Source: an uncultured Alphaproteobacteria bacterium (lineage in GTDB: Bacteria; Pseudomonadota; Alphaproteobacteria; Rs-D84). From it: 64,000 bases of DNA. Below the pieces are notes generated by a model. The model was not told where the DNA came from, ran no database searches, and was given only the letters and a program-made list of their open reading frames with translations. Shown piece after piece: positions 25,632 to 36,542 of the stretch. Position 1 is the stretch's first letter. The number at the start of each line of letters is the position of its first letter. The DNA lies in the NCBI GenBank assembly GCA_944392565.1, contig CALXWX010000001.1:251444-315443 (forward strand), written 5' to 3'. The translations under genes and the position numbers were made by a program.

Positions 25632-25994
25632 ATGAGCTGGTTTAATAATAACGATAATAATGATAATAATGATAATAAAAGCAATTCTAGTAATTCCAGT
25701 AATAACATTGATTGGGATGCATACGATCAATTAAACAACAACAAACAACAAGATCCTGAGGATCGTGGCGTTATAGAAGCGCCAGCAAATGCAGAAACAA
25801 TTATATATGAATCACCAGATGGTCAACAATACGAAATTTCCATTTCTGATTTAATAGAAGCCGATGATGATGACGAAATAAAATACACAGCCCCAAAAAA
25901 TCAAGATTATTATAAATTAAAGTCATCATACAAAAAAACAAAAAAATATATCACTACCATAAAATCACACCGTTATTTCACATTCTCTCATTAA
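25632..25994 (+). CDS. Asn/Asp-rich low-complexity small protein
   Basis: About 120 residues from ATG 25632 (an in-frame ATG 25554 preceded by GAGA would add 26 residues of intergenic-like composition). The N-terminus encodes a repetitive Asn/Asp stretch from a GATAATAAT 9-bp tandem repeat (about 25648-25680). Then comes an acidic segment ETIIYESPDGQQYEISISDLIEADDDDE and a lysine-rich tail. No signal peptide. No family recognised; coding status rests mainly on the clean frame and acidic middle segment. Upstream 25506-25521 is a TACTAC/GTAGTA dyad. Confidence 0.45.
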   Translation: MSWFNNNDNNDNNDNKSNSSNSSNNIDWDAYDQLNNNKQQDPEDRGVIEAPANAETIIYESPDGQQYEISISDLIEADDDDEIKYTAPKNQDYYKLKSSYKKTKKYITTIKSHRYFTFSH

Positions 25995-26010
25995 ACAAAA
26001 AGGAGAAAAC

Positions 26011-26202
26011 ATGCAAAAAAATGAAGTCCTGACCCCTGAAATTATTGAATCAATTGATAACACAATTCGATTATTAAAAGAATTGAATCCAGAAAACGAG
26101 CAAGATAAAAAACATATCGCCGGCCGCATTGCCGCACTGGAATGGATAAAAACCGGCAGTGGCGGAAAAATCATCGTAAATATTCCACAAAAACAAGACT
26201 AA
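26011..26202 (+). CDS. Small soluble protein, 63 residues, unknown function
   Basis: ATG 26011 follows a strong AAAGGAGAAAAC ribosome-binding site, the best in this region, which supports it as a real gene. It is predicted as two helices (PEIIESIDNTIRLLKELN and QDKKHIAGRIAALEWIKTG) and a short strand. It lies 16 bases after the Asn-rich gene and is followed by a hairpin terminator, so the two are likely one transcript. Confidence 0.6.
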   Translation: MQKNEVLTPEIIESIDNTIRLLKELNPENEQDKKHIAGRIAALEWIKTGSGGKIIVNIPQKQD

Positions 26203-26228
26203 AAAACCAGCGCAATGCTGGTTTAATT
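26203..26228 (+). terminator. Terminator after the 63-residue gene
   Basis: AACCAGC-GCAAT-GCTGGTT hairpin followed by TAATTCT; short T-run. Confidence 0.6.
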
Positions 26229-26304
26229 CTAGTATTGGGAAAGAATTCATCCACTGGCGTGGACGCATCTGCACAAATTTGCTGTCCGCAACCGGCGCGT
26301 TCTC

Positions 26305-26400
26305 ACGCGCCTATTTGTTTGATTGAACCCCCTTTCCCGGGGGTTCAAGTCCACATACACAAATACCAAAATAAAATCGGGCATTCGCCCGGTTTGATTT
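26305..26400 (-). repeat. Mirrored tRNA-Met 3' half, terminator and hairpin
   Basis: CGGGGGTTCAAGTCC (26338-26352) is an exact 15-bp inverted copy of the tRNA-Met T-arm segment at 26415-26429. The midpoint (26383) lies in the loop of the tRNA terminator CGGGC-ATTC-GCCCG (26378-26391). Immediately beyond, TTGAACCCCC pairs with GGGGGTTCAA (26324-26349) in a strong hairpin whose arms again match the T-arm. A GGCGCGT/ACGCGCC hairpin is at 26294-26311. Confidence 0.75.
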
Positions 26401-26477
26401 TGGTAGCGGGAGAGGGACTTGAACCCCCGACACGTGGATTATGATTCCACTGCTCTAACCAGCTGAGCTATCCCGCC
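26401..26477 (-). tRNA. tRNA-Met (CAT), elongator, CCA encoded
   Basis: GGCGGGATAGCTCAG start, anticodon loop ATCATAA giving CAT, T-loop TTCAAGT, acceptor end CGCTACCA with a G1-U72 wobble. The body and GCTACCA end match alphaproteobacterial elongator methionine tRNA rather than initiator (no C1-A72 mismatch, no three G-C pairs of the initiator anticodon stem). Confidence 0.92.
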
Positions 26478-26487
26478 AATGCCCCGA

Positions 26488-26515
26488 ATTATAACAAAGA
26501 AAATTCTAATTGCAA
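26488..26515 (-). promoter_or_regulatory. Promoter of tRNA-Met
   Basis: Minus strand TTGCAA, 16-bp spacer, TATAAT, ending 10 bases before the tRNA 5' end. Confidence 0.7.
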
Positions 26516-26527
26516 GCAACAAATAAT

Positions 26528-26556
26528 TTGCTTTTTATTTTCGACAATTTTATCAT
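26528..26556 (+). promoter_or_regulatory. Promoter of the structured RNA leader
   Basis: TTGCTT (26528-26533), 17-bp spacer, TATCAT (26551-26556). The expected transcript start, about 26563, coincides with the first base of the first hairpin. Confidence 0.5.
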
Positions 26557-26562
26557 GTTAAT

Positions 26563-26738
26563 TGTATCGGGGGTTCCGATACTGGGATTCAACACCCATT
26601 GTATGCACGTCTGTGCAGACGTTAAATGCCTCCTGCTATACATCGGCAGGAGTGTGATGTCATATATCGAAAGCATCACGCTATTACGCATACAATAGTG
26701 TTGAAACTCCTGCCGTCTGATAAAAATGACGGCTTTTT
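26563..26738 (+). ncRNA. Candidate riboswitch/attenuator upstream of the GT8 gene
   Basis: Helices in order: GTATCGG/CCGATAC (26564-26582); a closing helix CAACAC..ATTGTATGC with GCATACAAT.GTGTTG (26590-26606 with 26688-26703, 15 pairs with a small bulge); inside it three hairpins, ACGTCT/AGACGT (26607-26622), CTCCTGC/GCAGGAG (26630-26652) and GTGATG/CATCAC (26654-26679), forming a four-way junction. Then a terminator GCCGTC/GACGGC plus TTTTT (26712-26738). GGCAGGAG (26645-26652) can instead pair with CTCCTGCC (26707-26714), which overlaps the terminator stem: the mutually exclusive arrangement of a transcription-attenuating riboswitch. I do not recognise a known class. Confidence 0.65.
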
Positions 26739-26766
26739 AGTTTTATTCAACCCAGGGGTTTAAAGT

Positions 26767-27675
26767 ATGCGAAATAATTGGAAAACACGCGAATTTATTG
26801 CAAAAATCTTGTCAATCATTGGTCGAACACGCACTGCGCGTCGACAAATCCGTGATAAAATCAGATTTAAACATATTATTGGCGCACCACGACAACATAT
26901 ACCATTACATAAATATAATAAAAGGATTCCCATTGCATTTTGCTTTAATGACAATGGATATAAACTGGCATGCGTATCAATAAAATCACTGATTCTGGCA
27001 TCAAAAAACAGATGCGATTATGATATATATTGCGTTATTGACAGTGGCGTTTCCCCAGAACATCGCAAAATTGTATCAAGTATGACCCACGGTACAAAAT
27101 CACGCATAATATTTTTATCTGCAAATAATGACTTTGACAATGCATATCGCAGTGGTTGGCCCGCCGCCGTATTTTGGCGCCTGCAATTGCCAAAATTATT
27201 ACCAAATATTGACCAAATAATATATGCAGATATCGACATAATATTCCGCGATGATTTAATTGAATTATCGCGCCTGGATATGGGTGATAAAGTTTTAGCC
27301 GGCATCCCAGATTATACAAATGGATATATAAATTCTGGATTTCTGGTTATGAATTTAAAACAAATTCGTGCTGAAAAAATATATGAAAAATGGATATCTG
27401 TTGCAAACAGAAAAAAATACGATAATCCCGACCAAGATTTAATAAATTATACACTGCGCGGTCGAATACTGTTTTTACCATTAAAGTATAATTTTCAAAC
27501 TATGCTGGGTGCATGGATATTTAAAACGCATTCACAATATGAAATCAATGATTTATATCATAACCTGGTTGTAATACATTATTCTAATTGGATGAAACCA
27601 TGGGGACCAGAAAACACACGCCCAATATTTTCAGATATATGGTGGACCGTTGCACATGAAACAGGGCTGTATTAA
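26767..27675 (+). CDS. GT8-family glycosyltransferase, probably LPS core
   Basis: 302 residues. IPIAFCFNDNGYKLACVSIKSLILASK is the GT8 donor-binding start, YADIDIIF holds the DxD metal motif (about residue 157), and INSGFLVMNLK plus DQDLINYTL and VVIHYSN-W-MKPW are GT8 landmarks found in WaaI/WaaJ-type LPS glucosyl- or galactosyltransferases. A basic, amphipathic N-terminal stretch of about 50 residues precedes the domain. ATG 26767 follows CCAGGGGTTT. The gene lies directly behind the candidate riboswitch. The acceptor sugar cannot be told. Confidence 0.85.
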   Translation: MRNNWKTREFIAKILSIIGRTRTARRQIRDKIRFKHIIGAPRQHIPLHKYNKRIPIAFCFNDNGYKLACVSIKSLILASKNRCDYDIYCVIDSGVSPEHRKIVSSMTHGTKSRIIFLSANNDFDNAYRSGWPAAVFWRLQLPKLLPNIDQIIYADIDIIFRDDLIELSRLDMGDKVLAGIPDYTNGYINSGFLVMNLKQIRAEKIYEKWISVANRKKYDNPDQDLINYTLRGRILFLPLKYNFQTMLGAWIFKTHSQYEINDLYHNLVVIHYSNWMKPWGPENTRPIFSDIWWTVAHETGLY

Positions 27676-27729
27676 ATATAAATGATTTTATTCACACATA
27701 AAATCATTATAAAATTTAATAAATTATTG

Positions 27730-27758
27730 TTGCAAAGATTTTTTATATATTATATATT
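27730..27758 (+). promoter_or_regulatory. Promoter for a leaderless PagL-like transcript
   Basis: TTGCAA (27730-27735), 17-bp spacer, TATATT (27753-27758); ATG 27765 six bases later. No Shine-Dalgarno. Confidence 0.7.
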
Positions 27759-27764
27759 GCGCGT

Positions 27765-28325
27765 ATGAAAAAATTCGCGATATCTTTATTTACCATACTT
27801 TTTGCAACATCTGCGGCATTTGCAGATACAAATCCATTTATGGGCAATAATAAAAACCAAATTGCCCTGAACATTGGCCAGGGTGTAAACAGTGGCTTTT
27901 TAATTCCACCACCAACCCAACTGGTGCCATTTTACTTTTTACATGTACAATATTCACAACCAACAACATTCTTTAAATTACCGGCACGTCAATCAATAAA
28001 CATTGGTCAAACCCTGGGGTTTGGCAGCAAATATGGTTGGGATTGGGATAAATACACAATACCCATGATATTTTTAAGCGAAGATATTGCACTGGCACAT
28101 GGTGATAATTGGTACTTTGCGACCAGCATTGGCATGGGATTACAGGCACAACAAAACGAACGCCTGGGGGCAAAATTATTATTCCAGTTTAAACTGATTG
28201 GCGGATACAGAATAAACGACAAATGGGGACTGGAAATATTTATGCAACATTTTTCCAACGCCAACACCGCCACTGAAAATTATTCATACGCATTTTATGG
28301 CGCCGGATTCACATACAGCTTTTAA
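27765..28325 (+). CDS. PagL-like outer-membrane lipid A 3-O-deacylase
   Basis: 186 residues with a signal peptide cleaved after AFA. The mature protein alternates as an eight-stranded barrel ending in phenylalanine (YSF). The PagL catalytic segment is visible near the end as MQHFSNANTATENYSYAFYGAGF: His and Ser of the HxSN motif and a Glu a few residues later. Such enzymes remove the 3-O acyl chain of lipid A at the cell surface. It follows the GT8 gene by 90 bp but has its own predicted leaderless promoter. Both act on lipopolysaccharide. Confidence 0.72.
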   Translation: MKKFAISLFTILFATSAAFADTNPFMGNNKNQIALNIGQGVNSGFLIPPPTQLVPFYFLHVQYSQPTTFFKLPARQSINIGQTLGFGSKYGWDWDKYTIPMIFLSEDIALAHGDNWYFATSIGMGLQAQQNERLGAKLLFQFKLIGGYRINDKWGLEIFMQHFSNANTATENYSYAFYGAGFTYSF

Positions 28326-28350
28326 AAAACTGGCAATGCCAGTTTTTTTA
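28324..28350. terminator. Bidirectional terminator between pagL-like gene and ung
   Basis: AAAAAACTGGC-AAT-GCCAGTTTTTTT, a symmetric hairpin with an A-run before and T-run after. Confidence 0.88.
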
Positions 28351-28352
28351 TT

Positions 28353-29015
28353 TCACCAATCGATTGGTGTTTTTCCATGTGCAACCAGATATTCATTTGC
28401 GCGTGAAAAATGATGATTGCCAAAGAATCCACGACTGGCAGATAATGGCGATGGATGCACACTTTTTAAAATCAAATTATTTTCTGGGTTAACAAATTCT
28501 GCCTTGCGTTGGGCATAACTGCCCCACAGCATATATACAATATTATCACGCGCCGACACCGTGCGTATAACGGCATCGGTAAATTGTTCCCACCCGCGTC
28601 CCACATGCGATGCCGCCCGATGCGCAGCAACAGTCAATGTCGCATTCAGCAATAAAACACCCTGGCGCGCCCAATCTGTTAAATCACCATGTGTTTTTGA
28701 TGGGCGTCCCAAATCATTTTGAATTTCCTTGTAAATATTTACCAGTGACGGCGGAATTGGTGTCGGTGGCAATACAGAAAAACACAGTCCATGTGCCTGA
28801 CCTGGTTCATGATATGGGTCTTGACCAATAATTACAACCTTTACATTTTCCAACGGACACAGGTTAAACGCATTAAAAATATTTGCCGGCGCCGGATACA
28901 CTGCATGCCCCGCCAGATATTCACCCCGCACAAAATCGGTCAGTTTGATAAAATAATCTTTATCAAATTCTGCACCCAGCGCATCTTTCCATGATTGTTC
29001 AATTTTTACATTCAT
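28353..29015 (-). CDS. ung: Uracil-DNA glycosylase (family 1)
   Basis: Removes uracil from DNA to start base-excision repair. 220 residues. VIIGQDPYHEPGQAHGLCFSV is the catalytic water-activating motif (Asp in QDPYH), VLLLNATLTV the uracil-recognition strand, and SVHPSPLSA the minor-groove loop with catalytic His. The ATG overlaps the stop of the upstream HhH gene by 17 bases. Operon gyrB - 29677 gene - HhH gene - ung. Confidence 0.96.
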   Translation of the reverse strand: MNVKIEQSWKDALGAEFDKDYFIKLTDFVRGEYLAGHAVYPAPANIFNAFNLCPLENVKVVIIGQDPYHEPGQAHGLCFSVLPPTPIPPSLVNIYKEIQNDLGRPSKTHGDLTDWARQGVLLLNATLTVAAHRAASHVGRGWEQFTDAVIRTVSARDNIVYMLWGSYAQRKAEFVNPENNLILKSVHPSPLSASRGFFGNHHFSRANEYLVAHGKTPIDW

Positions 29016-29670
29016 GTTTTAGTTCCTTTATCAAACCTGTTTGTGAACTTTTCCACAAAACAACATCGATATAGCCCCGCGGTAAACCCGTCTGGCGACA
29101 TAAATCTGTGAACATATCATCACATGCACATTTTATTTCATTGCATAAATTTCCGTTGTCTATTTTTTCCGCCAATGCCGGATTATGCGCATAAATAACA
29201 CCCAATCGCTGAATCCAAATATCATATTTAACAACATCTTCGCCCAGATTACGCGCCAGATGATTTGCGGTAATTTTTCCAATATGCGGCAGTTTTGATA
29301 AATATTTTATTCGCGCATCTGTATTATCTAAATCATAATATTTGCGACAAAATTCTGCACGATTATTCCAGATTTTGCACACGGCATTGATTTTATTTTT
29401 GTTATGAAACATTGCAAACAGCCCATCAAAATCTGCGCCACGCGTACGCAAGAAATCCATAATTTGCGCATGAATTTTTTTTGCTGTTTTCTGGGAAAAT
29501 CCACCCGCCAAAATAACATAGACACAATTTTCTGCAAATGCGTCTGCGTCCAAGACATGCCGGTGTGATAAATTTTCGCGTATTTCATCAAACGATTGCG
29601 CATCGGAATCCATTCCCATTTCACGCAAACGCGCATCTAAATCAAAAAACCAATCTGCCGTAAACATCAT
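28999..29670 (-). CDS. HhH-GPD-like DNA glycosylase without Fe-S cluster
   Basis: 223 residues. LSKLPHIGKITANHLARNLG is a helix-hairpin-helix, followed by VKYDIWIQRLG, whose Asp occupies the catalytic position of the HhH-GPD superfamily. The usual four C-terminal cysteines of Nth/MutY are absent (only scattered Cys). It resembles OGG-type or MagIII-like glycosylases; the damaged base is unknown. It is co-directional with and overlaps ung, giving a base-repair pair downstream of gyrB. Confidence 0.65.
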   Translation of the reverse strand: MMFTADWFFDLDARLREMGMDSDAQSFDEIRENLSHRHVLDADAFAENCVYVILAGGFSQKTAKKIHAQIMDFLRTRGADFDGLFAMFHNKNKINAVCKIWNNRAEFCRKYYDLDNTDARIKYLSKLPHIGKITANHLARNLGEDVVKYDIWIQRLGVIYAHNPALAEKIDNGNLCNEIKCACDDMFTDLCRQTGLPRGYIDVVLWKSSQTGLIKELKHECKN

Positions 29671-29676
29671 AACAAA

Positions 29677-29979
29677 TTAATCGTTTTGATTTTCTTTTGA
29701 CAAAATTTGCGTTATTGACATTGTTTGCTGGGCATTTTGACGCAATTTATTTTTTGCATTTAAAAATGCATTCTTTTTCTTTTCATTTATCCCCAGTTGC
29801 TTTTCCAACGCCTGGAATCGTGCCAGTTTTTCTGGGCTTTTATCATTATGGGAAAAAATTTCATATTCCAGCTGATGATATTCCTGCCACAGCGCATCAT
29901 TTTCCACACGCTGTGGCGCATCTTTTCTATGAATTTCGCCATATTCATCAACATAAAAATCGTTTTCATTTTCCGCCAT
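29677..29979 (-). CDS. Small acidic helical protein of unknown function
   Basis: About 100 residues from ATG 29979 (GGGGG six bases upstream; an in-frame GTG lies 12 bases earlier). Contains two tyrosine-acid motifs (YVDEYGEIH) and long lysine-rich helices (KKKNAFLNAKNKLRQN) that could form a coiled coil. Between gyrB and the HhH gene with short gaps. No family recognised. Confidence 0.55.
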   Translation of the reverse strand: MAENENDFYVDEYGEIHRKDAPQRVENDALWQEYHQLEYEIFSHNDKSPEKLARFQALEKQLGINEKKKNAFLNAKNKLRQNAQQTMSITQILSKENQND

Positions 29980-29994
29980 ATTGTCCCCCACTGA

Positions 29995-33038
<3,044 letters not shown>

Positions 33039-33095
33039 AATGCCATTGGCGTTTTATACCAGATTACAAAGTTCAAAGTGCAAATGCGCCCTGTT

Positions 33096-34169
33096 TTATG
33101 TCAGGGCGCTGGTAATTTGGTCTTGCATCTGGAAAGTACCCAGCACGACCCATGCAATAATCGCCGATACCAATAAAATGCCAATACTATTTAATGCATT
33201 TGATACAGATTCCATTTTACGCACAGATTCTTCCAGATAATCATTTGCCACCCGCCCCAGGTTTTCATCAAACCCATTCATATCGGCATATATTGCCAAA
33301 TCGCCAATTATTTCTGAATTCGGAAAATCGCGTCCCGTACTGTTTAACGCCGCCCCCAGATTTGCGCCATTTGCGATATAGTGCAATGTTTCTTCCAGTA
33401 TATCACGCAGGTATTTATTTGAATTATCCGCCAGCATACGCATTGCATCTGGTATTGTAATACCGGCGGCAACCATTGACGACAAACTCATCAACCAGCC
33501 CACAGACATTTGAATTTTATAAACATTCCATGGTGGCAACTTATCAAATTTTGCACGCAACCGCCCCGACCAATTTGGTAAACTGATACCGATAATAGCA
33601 CACAGTGCAACAAACACCCCCAAAATAATATACCAATACTGTATTGAAAATTCAGACAGCCATATCAGCGAACGCGCCATACCACGCCACACCATACTAT
33701 CACCGGCAATTTCTGCCAATGGCGGGACCAGATAAATCCCCACCAACATAATTATACCAAATGTCAACAACAGCAAGAATAACGGATATGCAATCGCACT
33801 TACCATTGCGCGGCGTATACGCTGGGTACCGGTAACAACCCGGCTGACATTTTCCAGCGCAACAACCAAGTCAGACAAATTTCCCGATGTCACCAACAAT
33901 GTTTCATCTGGTGGCACCCAACCGCGTGTGGCATCAGAAAAACTCATCCCACGTTCCAGGTTTTTTTGCCATTCACGCATAACGATTGCAAATGGTTCGT
34001 TTGGCTTTTTTCCACCATGCGATTCAATCATTTCCAAACGATTTAACGCATCCATCAACGAAAAGTCATTTCGCAACAGCGATGCCAATTTTCGTGCTGT
34101 TGCCATACGCTTTTCCGTATCCATACGAAAAACCAACCGGGCATACCATAAATCCATTTTTGATGTCAT
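33096..34169 (-). CDS. Type IVB pilus inner-membrane platform protein (PilR/GspF-like)
   Basis: 357 residues with two copies of the GspF/T2SF domain: LASLLRNDFSLMDALNRLE and VGWLMSLSSMVAAGITIPDAMRMLADNS, each followed by membrane helices (about 120-165 and near the C-terminus). It is the platform on which the assembly ATPase acts to extract pilins. I start at ATG 34169, two bases after the ATPase stop. Order ATPase-PilR matches R64 pilQ-pilR. A GCGCCCTG/CAGGGCGC hairpin (33086-33109) spans the stop. Confidence 0.82.
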   Translation of the reverse strand: MTSKMDLWYARLVFRMDTEKRMATARKLASLLRNDFSLMDALNRLEMIESHGGKKPNEPFAIVMREWQKNLERGMSFSDATRGWVPPDETLLVTSGNLSDLVVALENVSRVVTGTQRIRRAMVSAIAYPLFLLLLTFGIIMLVGIYLVPPLAEIAGDSMVWRGMARSLIWLSEFSIQYWYIILGVFVALCAIIGISLPNWSGRLRAKFDKLPPWNVYKIQMSVGWLMSLSSMVAAGITIPDAMRMLADNSNKYLRDILEETLHYIANGANLGAALNSTGRDFPNSEIIGDLAIYADMNGFDENLGRVANDYLEESVRKMESVSNALNSIGILLVSAIIAWVVLGTFQMQDQITSALT

Positions 34170-34170
34170 A

Positions 34171-35808
34171 TCAATACACCCCCGGTCTGTCCAGCAATCC
34201 AACCCAACGTTCCAGTTCGTCTACACCAATAATACCCTGTAACATTAATGATGTGGCGGCCTCTTTCAATGTGCGTCCATCCATTTCTTCCAACCAATAC
34301 TTAACCGCCCCATCGGTATTACCAGACAATGCCAAACGCAAAAATTCACTGTTTGTAATAATAATTTCACCGGCTTTTATCCGCCCCAGTGTTCCAGTCC
34401 CCTTGCATTCTTCGCATCCCGCGCCACGAATATACACCTGGTGCAAACCCAATTCACCAAACGCATCCATGACACGACGATACGCCGGATTTTCTGGGTG
34501 GTCAATTAATCTTTCACGACAATATGGACACAACTTTTTAAACAGACGCATAGATATCAGTCCACGCATCAGTGTTTCTTCTTTCAGTTTAAATGCCTCT
34601 ATCCCCAAATCTAATAATCTGGTCAATGCCGCCATTGCCGAATTTGCGTGCAGTGTGGTCCACACATTATGCCCCGACAACGCACCACGCACCGTTAATT
34701 GCGCCGCCGCCAGTGTACGAATTTCCCCCACCATCAATGTATCTGGGTCACTACGCAATGCCGCTGCTAATGCTTCGGTATATTTTTCTTCGCGTTGCTC
34801 TTCATTCATTGTGTTAACAACAGGCATCTGGTGCGCGCCGAATATTTTTTGTTCGACCGGATCTTCGACCGTAATCATATTTATTTCATAGTGATGTTCT
34901 TTTAACATCAACGACATATTACGCACTAATGTGGTCGACTTACCCGAACTGGTTGGACCAGCAACAATAACCAACCCCGTTGGAAACGAACGCAAACGCA
35001 TCAACAGTTTCTGTTCATATTCGCCAAACTCTTGTTCTGTTTTAATCCCCTCAGACGGATTATCATACAGCAATCGCATAACAACATACCGACTGCCGAA
35101 TGCGATTGGATTAAATTGCATACGAATACTTAAAATTCCACGCGGCAGATATAAATCCTTGGTCCCGCGCAGTGGGGTTCGCCCATCTTTCTGCGCCGAT
35201 TGATATTCATTCTGGGCATAGTTTGCATTTGAAATATCCGATGATGCAAACGCCGCGCGAACAAAAGATTCCCCCCACCCCGCATTATATTCCAATACTG
35301 GTTGCATACTGCCATCAATACGAAAATATATTGTTGTTTGATCAGCAACCTCTATATGAATATCTGATACCTTTTGTGCAGCAGCCTTGGCGATAATATC
35401 GACAAAATCCTTCTGCATTTGGTTATCATAATCTTGGCGTGAACGGGTTGCGCCACCCAATCTGCTTTCATACGCTTTATAAATACTGGAAACCAGACCC
35501 AAATCCGAATAAAACGGTATACGCATTGGTCGTGCGCGTTTTTTTAATAAATCCAAGAATGCCAACACCCGCCCGTCATAACGATGTGTACGCGATATTA
35601 TAATTTCACCACCTGAAAAATATGCAACCAGACCTTGTGTATCCTTGGGCAGTTCTTGTTCCGCCCCTGTCGCGGTCAGCAATCTATTACCATTTGAAAA
35701 CAAATAATCAACAATATCTTTGTTATCTGCATTTTCCAAGCCCGCCGGGATTGACGGTTTTAATGCAACTGGCACATTATTCAAAATATTGTTTTCTGTT
35801 TCATTCAT
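34171..35808 (-). CDS. Type IVB pilus assembly ATPase (PilQ/GspE-like)
   Basis: 545 residues, hexameric ATPase energising pilus assembly. Walker A VAGPTSSGKSTTLVRN (about residue 286), Asp box and Walker B in ITVEDPVEQ and TLMVGEIRT, and His box in LSGHNVWTTLHANS. The zinc site appears as CPYCRE (about 424) and CEECKGTG, the four cysteines found in GspE/PilB. QKDGRTPLRGTKDLYLPRGILSIRM is an N2-domain feature. Located between pilR-like and pilP-like genes with small gaps. Confidence 0.9.
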   Translation of the reverse strand: MNETENNILNNVPVALKPSIPAGLENADNKDIVDYLFSNGNRLLTATGAEQELPKDTQGLVAYFSGGEIIISRTHRYDGRVLAFLDLLKKRARPMRIPFYSDLGLVSSIYKAYESRLGGATRSRQDYDNQMQKDFVDIIAKAAAQKVSDIHIEVADQTTIYFRIDGSMQPVLEYNAGWGESFVRAAFASSDISNANYAQNEYQSAQKDGRTPLRGTKDLYLPRGILSIRMQFNPIAFGSRYVVMRLLYDNPSEGIKTEQEFGEYEQKLLMRLRSFPTGLVIVAGPTSSGKSTTLVRNMSLMLKEHHYEINMITVEDPVEQKIFGAHQMPVVNTMNEEQREEKYTEALAAALRSDPDTLMVGEIRTLAAAQLTVRGALSGHNVWTTLHANSAMAALTRLLDLGIEAFKLKEETLMRGLISMRLFKKLCPYCRERLIDHPENPAYRRVMDAFGELGLHQVYIRGAGCEECKGTGTLGRIKAGEIIITNSEFLRLALSGNTDGAVKYWLEEMDGRTLKEAATSLMLQGIIGVDELERWVGLLDRPGVY

Positions 35809-35825
35809 ATATAAATGCCCGCAAT

Positions 35826-36542
35826 TTATTTAGATTTTGTAATATTTAATGTCTGGGTATCTGTACCATCTGTAAACACAATACCTTCGTCCAGCGATAT
35901 AGATTTCACAGTATATCCATCAACAACTTTGCCAACACTGATTGTCTTGTTCTGTCCTGTATCTAAATCTTCAATTGTTGCCTGTAATTGTGTACCCGCC
36001 CCAACAACATTAATCAGACGATATTTTTCACCAAAATTAATTTTTGATCCCGCATCATCTGTATCTGATGATGTTGTTTGCACTTTATTTACCGCCCCAG
36101 ATTTTAATTCTTCTGTTTGCGCGGCTAATTGTTCTTTTTCGCGTTCCAAACGCGCGGCTTCAGCTTCCAGTTCAGCCTGGGCATTTTCCAATTCTTGCTG
36201 CTGCTGTTCTGCGCGTCCAGATAAAGTGTCAATTTCCATATGCAGTTTTATTTTTTCCGCCGCTAATCTGTCCAGTTCCAAATCCAATTGTGCGCGTTCT
36301 TTTTCCAATTCCATTAAAACTTTTTCTTGTTCCAATGTGGTTATTTGCTGAAACAACGACCCATCCATATCATATGCTGCAACAGCATCAGCATTTGCCG
36401 TCTCTAATTCCATAGCAATATCTTCTTGGGCAATTTCACTGTCAACATCATTTGCGGTTGCATCTGCTGCATACAATGGAACCGGCACAGAAATCATCCC
36501 CGCCATAAAAAATACAACAAACAATTTTAATTTATTTTGCAT
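35826..36542 (-). CDS. Type IVB pilus biogenesis protein PilP-like
   Basis: 238 residues: signal peptide cleaved near LYAAD, a long coiled coil (about 60-155, Glu/Leu/Gln-rich), and a C-terminal beta domain YRLINVVGAGTQLQATIEDLDTGQNKTISVGKVVDGYTVKSISLDEGIVFTDG that follows the PilP pattern. Its ATG overlaps the pilO stop by 11 bases. In R64 pili PilP connects inner-membrane PilO to the secretin PilN. The coiled coil is longer than usual for the family. Confidence 0.72.
   Translation of the reverse strand: MQNKLKLFVVFFMAGMISVPVPLYAADATANDVDSEIAQEDIAMELETANADAVAAYDMDGSLFQQITTLEQEKVLMELEKERAQLDLELDRLAAEKIKLHMEIDTLSGRAEQQQQELENAQAELEAEAARLEREKEQLAAQTEELKSGAVNKVQTTSSDTDDAGSKINFGEKYRLINVVGAGTQLQATIEDLDTGQNKTISVGKVVDGYTVKSISLDEGIVFTDGTDTQTLNITKSK

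Noticed and set aside
33086-33109. Hairpin overlapping the pilR stop as a terminator
   Set aside because: The stem is strong but no convincing T-run follows on the minus strand, so it was not annotated as a terminator.
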